NCBI GenBank assembly: GCA_029859185.1
Contig: JAOUDR010000180.1
Location: forward strand, 1-6,255
Reading direction: 5' to 3'
Length of the DNA: 6,255 nucleotides
DNA from: Gemmatimonadota bacterium
Lineage (GTDB): Bacteria; Gemmatimonadota; Gemmatimonadetes; Gemmatimonadales; GWC2-71-9
The position numbers were made by a program, and so were the translations under genes. Shown here one piece after another: positions 1-5,619 of this stretch; the first letter of the stretch is position 1, and each line of letters opens with the position of its first letter. The notes under the pieces were generated by a model. It was not told the origin of the DNA. It made no database searches and worked only from the letters and a program-made list of their open reading frames with translations.

Positions 1-822
1 CGTCTCGCCATCGACCCTGCCCTCGTGGAGCGCTGGCTCGTTGCGTTTCTCCAGGGAGAAGTGCGGCAGCAGCGCGGGTTCACCAAGGCGCTCGTTGCAC
101 TCTCCGGCGGCGTGGACAGTGCAGTGACCGCGGCGCTTGCGGCCCGGGCCCTCGGCCCGGAAAAAGTGACCGGTGTGCGGCTCCCGTACCGCACCTCGGC
201 CGCCGACAGTCTCGATCACGCGGAGGTCATCGCCAAACAACTTGGCATCGCGCTCGAGACCATCGACATCACGGCGGCGGTGGACGGCTTCTACGGCGAC
301 CGCGATCGGTCCGATGACACACGACGCGGCAACGTCATGGCGCGGGTGCGCATGATCGCGCTGTTCGATCTCTCGGCGAAGTACGGCGCGCTCCCGTTGG
401 GCACCGGCAACAAGAGCGAACGACTGCTCGGCTACTACACGTGGCATGGGGACGACGCGCCGCCCGTCAATCCCCTGGGTGACCTGTTCAAGACCCAGGT
501 ACTGGTGCTGGCCCGGCACCTCGGTCTCCCGGCGGAGGTCGTGGACAAGGCACCCAGCGCGGACCTGGTCCAAGGACAGACGGACGAGGGCGACCTGGGT
601 ATCAGCTATGAGCGCGCCGACCGGATCCTCGAAGCGCTGATCGCGGGCTTCGAGCCGGAAGAGATCGTGGCGCGTGGGTTCGCCGCCGCGGAGGTCCGGC
701 TCGTCCAGTCCCGGCTCGACGGCACGCATTGGAAACGTCAACTCCCCACGGTCGCGATGCTCTCGTCCAGCGCTATCGGGGAGAGTTATTTGCGGCCGGT
801 GGATTACGGGAAGCGGGCGTGA
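1..822 (+). CDS. nadE: NAD+ synthase, ammonia-type catalytic domain (5' end open)
   Basis: Catalyses the last step of NAD+ synthesis: ATP-dependent adenylation of deamido-NAD (nicotinate adenine dinucleotide), then amidation to NAD+, in the cytoplasm. Counting from the first codon in the window, the PP-loop SGGVDS lies at residues 35-40, the GTGNKSE motif at 134-140 and the family motif PSADL..GQTDE at 185-196. A GDDAPPVNPLGDLFKTQV block lies between the last two. The frame is open to the left edge, and the first eight codons (RLAIDPAL) look like a NadE N-terminus, so the true start is probably just upstream. GTG 25 is the first in-window start and gives 265 residues. That length and N-terminus suggest the stand-alone NH3-using form, but an N-terminal glutaminase domain beyond the edge cannot be excluded. 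The TGA overlaps the GTG of the thioesterase gene, so the two are probably cotranscribed. The family call is secure; the start is not. Confidence 0.95.
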   Translation, partial: RLAIDPALVERWLVAFLQGEVRQQRGFTKALVALSGGVDSAVTAALAARALGPEKVTGVRLPYRTSAADSLDHAEVIAKQLGIALETIDITAAVDGFYGDRDRSDDTRRGNVMARVRMIALFDLSAKYGALPLGTGNKSERLLGYYTWHGDDAPPVNPLGDLFKTQVLVLARHLGLPAEVVDKAPSADLVQGQTDEGDLGISYERADRILEALIAGFEPEEIVARGFAAAEVRLVQSRLDGTHWKRQLPTVAMLSSSAIGESYLRPVDYGKRA

Positions 823-1367
823 AGCAGAGGCGGCAGACGGGGGAGAAGCGGCAGAAGGGGGAAGCGGGATCACGTCTCCCTGCCACCCCTCCCGCTCCTC
901 CCTCCGAATCCCGCGCCACCATGTCCGAGCTCATGATGCCCAACATGGCCAACAACCTCGGCCATGTATTCGGCGGCGCGATCCTCTCGCTGATCGATCG
1001 CGTGGCGGCGGTTGCGGCGATCCGACATGCGCGACAGTCCTGTGTCACGGTCTCGGTCGACCGCGTTGACTTCCACGAGCCGATCCACCTCGGCGACTTG
1101 GTGGTGGCGCGGGCGAGCGTGAACTACGTGGGCAGGACGTCCATGGAGGTTGGCGTGCGGATCGAGGCCGAACACCTCATCACCGGTGTTCGGCGCCACA
1201 CCAACAGCTGCTACGTCACCTTCGTCGCGATCGGCCCGGACGGCCAACCCCAACCGGTCCGGCCGCTGGTGCTCGAGACCGCTGAGGATCGTCGCCGGCA
1301 CGCGGCCGCCGGCGCCCGGCGGGCCCGGCGGCTCGAGGAGCGCGAGAGCGAAGGCAAGCAGCGGTGA
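819..1367 (+). CDS. Acyl-CoA thioesterase, single hotdog domain (YkhA/YciA-like)
   Basis: Probably hydrolyses acyl-CoA to free fatty acid and CoA in the cytoplasm. The hotdog core runs from about residue 35 to 145. It has the ANNLGHVFGG loop (44-53) and the helix Asp of LID (D60), matching the Asn/Asp active-site pair of this family. Further family blocks are VTVSVDRVDFHEPI, GRTSMEVGVRIEAE and SCYVTFVAI, followed by a charged C-terminal tail typical of the group. Start choice: the segment ESRATM just before the core matches the ESRA found at this place in Bacillus YkhA, so ATG 921 is probably internal. The only in-frame start between the nadE stop and there is GTG 819, which overlaps that stop (GTGA) and has GGGAAG at 808-813. 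This gives 182 residues; ATG 921 would give 148. Residues 2-17 are encoded by a degenerate purine-rich repeat and are probably not part of the fold. The stop overlaps the patatin start. Confidence 0.85.
   Translation: MKQRRQTGEKRQKGEAGSRLPATPPAPPSESRATMSELMMPNMANNLGHVFGGAILSLIDRVAAVAAIRHARQSCVTVSVDRVDFHEPIHLGDLVVARASVNYVGRTSMEVGVRIEAEHLITGVRRHTNSCYVTFVAIGPDGQPQPVRPLVLETAEDRRRHAAAGARRARRLEERESEGKQR
824..868 (+). repeat. Degenerate purine-rich 9-bp repeat at the nadE-thioesterase junction
   Basis: Five degenerate 9-bp units of the general form GCAGAMGGG/GGAGAAGCG run from just after the nadE stop, and a 10-bp exact direct repeat GGGAAGCGGG occurs at 808-817 and 859-868. A pyrimidine-rich stretch (about 875-910) follows directly. 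GGCAG (850-854) can pair with CTGCC (880-884), so an imperfect hairpin is possible. The repeat lies between the GTG 819 start and the conserved part of the thioesterase, so it either encodes a disordered, Lys/Arg/Gln-rich leader or is untranslated. Confidence 0.65.
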
Positions 1368-2212
1368 CGAAAGTTGTCTGTGCGCTGAGTGGCGGCGGCG
1401 CGAAGACGGCGGCTCACCTCGGCGCGGTGCGGGCACTCCGAGAGACCGGTCTCGTTCCCGCCCACTACGTGGGGACCTCCATGGGCGCCATCATCGCGGC
1501 CGTACTGGCCGCGGGATGTAGCCTCGAGGAGGCCCGACGCCTGCTCTCCGACCTCCGGCTCCGCGATCTCGCGGCACCCGCGCCGAGTGCGCTGCTCGGG
1601 TATTTTAGCCGCGGGCTGTTCCGACCGGGGCCGTTCCGGCGGGCCGTAGCCCGGCTCGTGCCCGCGCGCCGCTTCGCGGACCTCGAGGTCGCCCTGACGA
1701 TAACCGCCGTGGATACGGAGACCGGGGAACTCGCGCTGTTTGGAACCGGCGGTCGCGACGACGTGCCGTTGGTCGATGCGCTGTATGCGGCGTGCGCGCT
1801 CCCGGTGTACTACCCGCCGGCCGAGATTGACGGGCGGCGGTACGTGGACGGCGGAGTCCGGGCCGTCCTCCCGCTCGATACGGCCGCCCGGTTTGCGCCG
1901 GACGTGGTGTTTGCCGTGGACGTGGGGCCTTCGTGGCGGGAGTTGCCCGCGGACGGCACGACGCGCGTCCCGCCACTGGTCCGGCAGAGCGGCCAGGTAC
2001 AGCGCATCCTCATGGCGGCCTACGCGGAGGAGATGCTGGGTCGGTGGGCGGCGCGGCCGGTCAACGCGGACCCCGAGCTGATCCTCGTGCAGCCCCCGGT
2101 GCGCGCGGAGACGACGTTCCGGCTCGACCTCGTCGGCGCATACGAGGCGGACGGATACCGGACGGCGGCACAGGTGCTCGCCGAGCGCGGGGCCAGGCGC
2201 GACATGCCGTGA
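1364..2212 (+). CDS. Patatin-like phospholipase / acyl hydrolase
   Basis: A serine acyl hydrolase of the patatin family, using a Ser-Asp dyad on phospholipid or other acyl esters. The glycine-rich oxyanion-hole motif SGGGAKTAAHLGA lies at residues 9-21. The nucleophile elbow GTSMG is at 37-41 (Ser39), and the catalytic Asp is D162 in YVDGG, followed by VRAVLPL. All catalytic elements are intact. At 282 residues it is the size of compact bacterial patatins of the RssA/YlbK type. I see no signal peptide and no added C-terminal domain, so it is probably cytosolic or peripheral to the inner membrane. GTG 1364 overlaps the TGA of the thioesterase gene (GTGA), with AAGG at 1351-1354 as a possible ribosome site; this coupling fixes the start. 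Being coupled to an acyl-CoA thioesterase and lying upstream of Mla lipid-transport genes fits lipid turnover, but that link is inferred and the substrate is unknown. Confidence 0.92.
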   Translation: MTKVVCALSGGGAKTAAHLGAVRALRETGLVPAHYVGTSMGAIIAAVLAAGCSLEEARRLLSDLRLRDLAAPAPSALLGYFSRGLFRPGPFRRAVARLVPARRFADLEVALTITAVDTETGELALFGTGGRDDVPLVDALYAACALPVYYPPAEIDGRRYVDGGVRAVLPLDTAARFAPDVVFAVDVGPSWRELPADGTTRVPPLVRQSGQVQRILMAAYAEEMLGRWAARPVNADPELILVQPPVRAETTFRLDLVGAYEADGYRTAAQVLAERGARRDMP

Positions 2213-2266
2213 CGCGCGTGTCCCTGTTACTGTTCGTTGCACGGCACCCCGAACTGGAACGCGACG

Positions 2267-2692
2267 ATGGACCCGAAGTACTTCACGCGAGATGAGGCCA
2301 ATCGCACGCTCCCGCTCGTCCGGCGGATCGTCCAGGATATCGTGGACGACTACGGACGCTGGAAGGAGTGTCTTGCCAAGTACGAGCTGGCGGCGGCCAA
2401 CCAACGACCCGAGGACGGTGAATCGGAAGCTGCCGTGGAGCTGCGCGAGCGTGTGGACGCCGTGGCCCAGCACATCAACGGATACATCGCCGAGCTCGAT
2501 CAGATCGGCTGCGTCCTGAAGGGGTTCGACGACGGCCTCGTCGATTTTCGCGGGCAGCTGGAAGGGCGCGACGTGTGGTTGTGCTGGCGGTTGGGCGAGC
2601 CCGACGTTGGTCACTGGCACGAGATCGACGAAGGGTACCGGAACCGCCGCCCGTTTGAACGCGAACCGGCGGGAGGGCCGCTCGACCGATGA
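2267..2692 (+). CDS. DUF2203 family protein
   Basis: A small soluble protein of 141 residues matching the DUF2203 family, whose function is unknown to me. The N-terminus has the family opening YFTRDEANRTLPLV (residues 5-18), leading into a long, probably coiled-coil helical region to about residue 78. The conserved C-terminal half follows: IGCVLKGFDDGLVDF (80-94), then DVWLCWRLGE (102-111) and a WHE at 117-119. C82, C106 and His116/His118 could in principle bind a metal; this is speculation from residue types only. ATG 2267 is chosen because the family pattern begins right after it; a TTG at 2237 would add ten unlike residues. The preceding 54-bp gap shows no strong ribosome site, only GGAACG. 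The stop forms ATGA with the next gene, so the two are probably translated together. Confidence 0.85.
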   Translation: MDPKYFTRDEANRTLPLVRRIVQDIVDDYGRWKECLAKYELAAANQRPEDGESEAAVELRERVDAVAQHINGYIAELDQIGCVLKGFDDGLVDFRGQLEGRDVWLCWRLGEPDVGHWHEIDEGYRNRRPFEREPAGGPLDR

Positions 2693-3144
2693 CGCTCGTC
2701 CGCTTTCTCCACGTTCTTGGGATTGCGTTGTGGCTCGGGGCGGGCGTCGTCGCACTGCTCTTCGCTACCGGTGCGAAACAGGACACTCCCATGCGGTTGC
2801 CGCGGATGCTCCTGCTCGGACGGATCTACTCGTTCGTAATCGCGCCCGGGGCCATGCTCGCGACCGCATCGGGAATCGCGCTCACCATGATGGCGGCAAG
2901 CGCCGGGTACGGCGCCGACCTCGGGGCGCCGGCGTTGGCCGCCATGCAGGCACTCGGGCTGCTGGCCGGGGTGCTCGAGATCTTCGTCGCTTTCCCCACG
3001 GCCCAGCGACTTACCGGTGCCGCCGCCGCCTCGGTGGACGGCGCCGCGTGGGCCGGCGAGCGGATGCGGGCACGCCTTGTCGCGCTCCTGGCCGTCACCC
3101 TCACGCTAGTGGTCGTCTCCACGTACCTCGGGCTGCTGGGCTGA
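2689..3144 (+). CDS. Small four-helix integral membrane protein, CopD/DUF2269-like
   Basis: A 151-residue inner-membrane protein with four predicted helices, at about 5-25, 48-69, 82-102 and 128-150. The first helix, VRFLHVLGIALWLGAGVVA, has the His8 and the 'HVLGIALWLG' pattern seen in CopD-like and DUF2269-like small membrane proteins, some of which bind haem or copper through such histidines. Conserved-looking polar residues inside helices are few (His8, Glu97), so the likeness is suggestive only and no function can be assigned. ATG 2689 overlaps the DUF2203 stop (ATGA) and has GGGAGGG at 2671-2677 as a possible ribosome site. The stop is 7 bp before the mlaE ATG. It is therefore probably in the same transcript as mlaE, which makes a role beside the transporter possible but unproven. 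Confidence 0.8.
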   Translation: MTLVRFLHVLGIALWLGAGVVALLFATGAKQDTPMRLPRMLLLGRIYSFVIAPGAMLATASGIALTMMAASAGYGADLGAPALAAMQALGLLAGVLEIFVAFPTAQRLTGAAAASVDGAAWAGERMRARLVALLAVTLTLVVVSTYLGLLG

Positions 3145-3151
3145 TCCGTTG

Positions 3152-3946
3152 ATGGACGCGGCGGCGATGGATCCACGGCGCATCGTGGGGCGCTATACCC
3201 TCCACGCGCTGAGCCACGTCGGGCGCTTTGCCGCGTTCTTCGTCGAGATGGTCCGCACGCTCAACGAGTGGCGGATCTGGGTGCCGCGGACCTTCGAACA
3301 GGCCCAGAACATCGGCTACGGCTCACTGTTCATCGTGCTGCTCACGGCGGCGTTCGCCGGCGCGGTCACGGCGCTCCAGGCGAGTTACCAGTTCCAGGCA
3401 AACCTGCCCGTGTACATCGTGGGCGGGCTCATCGTCAACAGCATCGTACTCGAGCTGGCGCCGGTGCTCACCGCCCTGCTGCTGGCAGGCCGCATCGGTG
3501 CCCGCTACGCCGCGGAGCTCGGGACCATGCGCGTCACCGAGCAGATCGATGCGCTCGAGAGCCTCGGCCGCTCGCCGATGTCGCACCTGATCATCCCGCG
3601 CGTGATCGCCGGGACTCTCATGTTGCCCGTGCTCGTGATCTTCGCCGACCTGATCGGCATCGTGGCGGGTTACTTCTTCGCCCATATCAGCTCGCTGCAG
3701 ATCAGCTCGGCCGATTTCATCTATGGTGCCCGCTACTTCTTCCGGCCGTGGGACCTGTGGTATTCGATGATCAAGTCGCTGTTCTTCGGGCTCGCCATCT
3801 CCCTGGTGCCGTCGTACGTCGGCTTCACGACCAAGCAGGGCGCCGAAGGCGTGGGCCGTGCCACCACCGCCGCGGTGGTGAGCGCCTCGGTGATGATCCT
3901 GTTCCTGAACGCGCTGCTCGCGCAGTGGTTGTTGACGAATGCGTGA
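3152..3946 (+). CDS. mlaE: MlaE-family ABC transporter permease
   Basis: The inner-membrane permease subunit of an MCE/Mla-type lipid ABC transporter, which moves phospholipid between the inner membrane and the outer membrane. It has 264 residues, normal for the family. The MlaE signature is intact: ELAPVLTALLLAGRIGARYA at 101-120, followed by AELGTMRVTEQIDALESLG, the cytoplasmic coupling region that contacts the ATPase. An amphipathic N-terminal segment (about 8-40) precedes roughly five to six membrane segments, and the C-terminus is hydrophobic (VMILFLNALLAQWLL). ATG 3152 is chosen, 7 bp after the upstream stop; TTG 3149 or ATG 3167 would also be possible, and no strong ribosome site discriminates. 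The ATPase and MCE partners lie downstream but are separated from it by mutY. The direction of transport cannot be read from sequence. Confidence 0.95.
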   Translation: MDAAAMDPRRIVGRYTLHALSHVGRFAAFFVEMVRTLNEWRIWVPRTFEQAQNIGYGSLFIVLLTAAFAGAVTALQASYQFQANLPVYIVGGLIVNSIVLELAPVLTALLLAGRIGARYAAELGTMRVTEQIDALESLGRSPMSHLIIPRVIAGTLMLPVLVIFADLIGIVAGYFFAHISSLQISSADFIYGARYFFRPWDLWYSMIKSLFFGLAISLVPSYVGFTTKQGAEGVGRATTAAVVSASVMILFLNALLAQWLLTNA

Positions 3947-3962
3947 CGCCGCCCCGCTCCCC

Positions 3963-3978
3963 GCTGCCTCACGGCAGC
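3963..3978 (+). other. Short perfect hairpin after mlaE
   Basis: GCTGCC and GGCAGC form a perfect 6-bp stem with a TCAC loop, 16 bp after the mlaE stop. There is no T-tract after it; the next bases are CACCACCCC. It is therefore not a standard intrinsic terminator. It could modestly stabilise the 3' end of the upstream message, or be chance in GC-rich DNA. Confidence 0.3.
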
Positions 3979-4003
3979 CACCACCCCGCGCCTCCGCCCA
4001 GCC

Positions 4004-4061
4004 ACGGCAGGAGCGGCAGGAACGGCAGCTTTGCCCCGCTGCCCCGCTGCCCCGCTGCCCC
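4004..4061 (+). repeat. Low-complexity repeat pair in the mlaE-mutY spacer
   Basis: The 131-bp spacer between mlaE and mutY holds two adjoining tandem arrays. The first, 4004-4030, is three 9-bp units of the form RCGGCAGGA, the last diverging in its final two bases. The second, 4033-4061, is three and a half perfect units of the octamer GCCCCGCT. The first is G/purine-rich on this strand and the second C-rich, so AGCGG and GGCAG in the first can pair imperfectly with CCGCT and CTGCC in the second. I see no gene, promoter or intrinsic terminator in the rest of the spacer. Confidence 0.75.
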
Positions 4062-4077
4062 TCAGCTCTTGGTCCCC

Positions 4078-4791
4078 ATGTCCCCAGCCCCAGCCAACGC
4101 TCTTCGCTTCAAGCGGGCGCTGCTCAAGTGGTTTCGCGCCAACGGGCGGGATCTGCCGTGGCGCGCCACGCGCGACCCGTACCGCATCGCGGTCTCGGAG
4201 TTCATGCTCCAGCAGACCCAGGTGTCGCGGGTGCTCGACTACTATCCACGGTTCCTGCGGCGGTTTCCGACGCTCGAGGCGCTTGCCAAGGCACGGCCCC
4301 GCGCGGTGCGCGAGGCGTGGGAGGGACTCGGCTACTACCGCCGCGCGGAGAACCTGCACCGGCTGGCGCGTACGGTGGTGCGGGAGCACGCGGGCACCAT
4401 TCCGGCCGCCCCCGAGGAACTGGAGACGTTGCCGGGCGTGGGTCGCTACACCGCCGGAGCCATCGCCACGTTCGCCTACGAGCGCCGGGCGCCGGCCGTG
4501 GATACGAACGTGGCGCGGGTGCTTGGGAGGGTGTTTCGCACGGCGGGCCGACGGGCGGGAAACTCGGCGGAGCGGCGGAACGGAAGCTCGGCGGAACGGC
4601 GGAACGGCGGAACGGCGGAACGAAGGCTGTGGGAGCTGGCGGAGCGTCTGTTGCCGCGGTCACCTCGCGTGGCGTGGGAGTTCAATCAGGCACTGATGGA
4701 TCTGGGTGCCAGGGTCTGCGTCGCGCGGAAGCCCCGCTGCGCCGAGTGCCCCGTCCGCGCCGCCTGTCATACCGGAACCCGCCCGCAATAG
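4078..4791 (+). CDS. mutY: MutY-type A/G-specific adenine DNA glycosylase, no C-terminal Nudix-like domain
   Basis: Base-excision repair enzyme that removes adenine mispaired with 8-oxoguanine or guanine. The HhH-GPD catalytic domain is complete: WRATRDPYRIAVSE..LQQTQV with catalytic Glu41, the helix-hairpin-helix LPGVGRYTAGA at 118-128, and VDTNVARV with catalytic Asp142. The Tyr after GVGR is as in MutY. A [4Fe-4S] set C-X6-C-X2-C-X5-C is present at C214, C221, C224 and C230. The protein ends seven residues later at 237, so the C-terminal 8-oxoG-recognition domain of E. coli MutY (350 residues) is absent; a T/G-mismatch glycosylase (Mig-like) is an alternative. Residues 161-184 are three copies of an 8-residue repeat of the form G-x-[ST]-A-E-R-R-x, inserted between catalytic Asp and Fe-S loop. 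ATG 4078 has no clear ribosome site; TTG 4069 is an alternative. The gene separates mlaE from mlaF. Confidence 0.9.
   Translation: MSPAPANALRFKRALLKWFRANGRDLPWRATRDPYRIAVSEFMLQQTQVSRVLDYYPRFLRRFPTLEALAKARPRAVREAWEGLGYYRRAENLHRLARTVVREHAGTIPAAPEELETLPGVGRYTAGAIATFAYERRAPAVDTNVARVLGRVFRTAGRRAGNSAERRNGSSAERRNGGTAERRLWELAERLLPRSPRVAWEFNQALMDLGARVCVARKPRCAECPVRAACHTGTRPQ
4563..4622 (+). repeat. Octanucleotide tandem array inside mutY
   Basis: Positions 4591-4622 are four perfect copies of GCGGAACG. Upstream, from 4563, lies a related degenerate stretch, with CTCGGCGG recurring at 4563 and 4587, exactly 24 bp apart. The 24-bp period is three octamers and encodes an 8-residue repeat (AERRNGGT and variants). 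Because 8 is not a multiple of 3, all three + strand frames of the perfect array encode the same octapeptide, circularly permuted and without stops. A change of one unit therefore shifts the frame after the array, although the array itself stays open. Confidence 0.9.
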
Positions 4792-4801
4792 GAATCTCCT
4801 G

Positions 4802-4837
4802 GACCGCCGTGTCCGCCCCGACCGCCTTGACCGCCCG
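4802..4837 (+). repeat. Four 9-bp tandem units in the mutY-mlaF spacer
   Basis: Four consecutive 9-bp units of consensus GWCCGCCNN fill most of the second half of the 70-bp mutY-mlaF gap. They resemble the other 8-9 bp arrays in the window in length and GC content, but here the C-rich strand is the coding strand. The rest of the gap is G-rich (GGGTGGGG before the mlaF ATG) and shows no terminator. Confidence 0.75.
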
Positions 4838-4861
4838 GGGCTGGGCGGTAGTGGGTGGGGC

Positions 4862-5611
4862 ATGATCCGCCTCGTCGGCGTCTACAAGCGCTTCGAGGAA
4901 CTCATCGTCCTCGACGGCGTGGATTTCGACGTCAGCAAGGGCGAGACGATCGCGCTGCTGGGTCCGTCGGGAACGGGCAAGAGTGTGCTGCTCAAGCACA
5001 TCAACGGCCTGATTCACCCGGATCGTGGCGAGGTGTATGTGGACGAGCAGTCGGTGCCGCAGCTTGGCCGGAAACAGCTCGCGACGCTGCGCTCGCGGAT
5101 CGGCTACGTGTTCCAGTTCGGCGCGCTGTTCGACAGCATGAGCGTGGCCGAGAACATCAAACTCGGGATCACGGATCAGCAGTGCTCGTCGGATGCGAAG
5201 TACTGCAGCGCGCGGGTCGTGGAGTGTCTCGAGCTCGTCAACCTGCCGGCCGACACGGCCCGGAAGTTTCCGGCCGAGCTGTCGGGCGGCATGCGGAAGC
5301 GGGTCGGCATTGCCCGCGCCATCGCGGGCGAGCCGGAATACCTGTTGTATGACGAGCCGACCTCGGGGCTCGATCCGGTCAACGCCGACGTGATCGACGA
5401 GTTGGTCGTCAAGTTGCGCGATACCCTGGGGGTCACCAGTGTCGTGGTAACGCACGACGTCCGCGGCGCGTTCCGCGTGGCCGATCGGGTGGCGTTGCTC
5501 AAGGAAGGGAGAATCCGGGCGTTCGGCACGCCGACGGATTTTCGCGAGAGTCGCGACGAAGTCGTCCGTGAATTCATCGAGCGCGATTTCGGCGCGCTGC
5601 CGGAAGCGTAG
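4862..5611 (+). CDS. mlaF: MlaF-family ABC transporter ATPase
   Basis: Cytoplasmic ATPase that powers the MlaE permease for phospholipid transport. The protein has 249 residues with all nucleotide-binding motifs: Walker A GPSGTGKS at 34-41, Q-loop Q85 in YVFQFGALFDSMSV, signature LSGGMRKR from 140, Walker B LLYDEPTSGLDP from 161 (D164, E165) and H-loop His198 in VVTHD. The FQFGALFDSMSVAENI and SGLDPVNADVIDEL stretches are typical of the MlaF/MceG group rather than other importers. ATG 4862 is chosen because the family N-terminus (IRLVGVYKRF) starts there; the frame stays open upstream but only through the spacer repeat. Its only three cysteines, C108, C115 and C122, are spaced exactly seven residues apart in the helical subdomain. 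The stop is 8 bp before the mlaD ATG, so the two are one transcription unit. Confidence 0.96.
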   Translation: MIRLVGVYKRFEELIVLDGVDFDVSKGETIALLGPSGTGKSVLLKHINGLIHPDRGEVYVDEQSVPQLGRKQLATLRSRIGYVFQFGALFDSMSVAENIKLGITDQQCSSDAKYCSARVVECLELVNLPADTARKFPAELSGGMRKRVGIARAIAGEPEYLLYDEPTSGLDPVNADVIDELVVKLRDTLGVTSVVVTHDVRGAFRVADRVALLKEGRIRAFGTPTDFRESRDEVVREFIERDFGALPEA

Positions 5612-5615
5612 GGGA
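5610..5615 (+). promoter_or_regulatory. Ribosome binding site of mlaD
   Basis: AGGGGA, partly inside the mlaF stop codon, lies 4 bp before the mlaD ATG at 5620. It is one of the clearer Shine-Dalgarno-like sequences in the window and fixes the mlaD start. The overlap with the mlaF stop suggests coupled translation of the two subunits. Confidence 0.6.
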
Positions 5616-5619
5616 CCTT

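Noticed and set aside
729..818. TTG 729 as the thioesterase start
   Set aside because: It would give a 90-bp overlap inside nadE with no homology in the added residues. GTG 819 with its stop-start overlap is more likely.
808..868. G-quadruplex in the purine tract
   Set aside because: Several GGG runs exist, but the spacings are uneven (up to 21 bases), so a stable four-stranded fold is not well supported.
2209..2295. Small open frame starting in a GTGA overlap after the patatin gene
   Set aside because: About 28 codons, running out of frame into the DUF2203 gene, with no recognisable sequence. The GTGA is probably chance here.
1211..2755. Long antisense open frame of 514 codons across the patatin and DUF2203 genes
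   Set aside because: High GC makes stop codons rare in the opposite strand. The translation is Arg/Pro/Ala-rich without a recognisable domain, while the + strand frames carry complete family motifs.
3268..4077. Upstream extension of the mutY frame through mlaE to give a 507-residue protein
   Set aside because: The extra 270 residues are out-of-frame mlaE and spacer sequence. The HhH-GPD domain starts right after ATG 4078.
3947..4077. Intrinsic terminator between mlaE and mutY
   Set aside because: The hairpin at 3963-3978 has no T-tract, and the later repeats are GC-rich without a U-run.
4563..4622. CRISPR-like repeat array
   Set aside because: Units are 8 bp, directly adjacent without spacers, and read through inside a gene. 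This is a simple tandem repeat.
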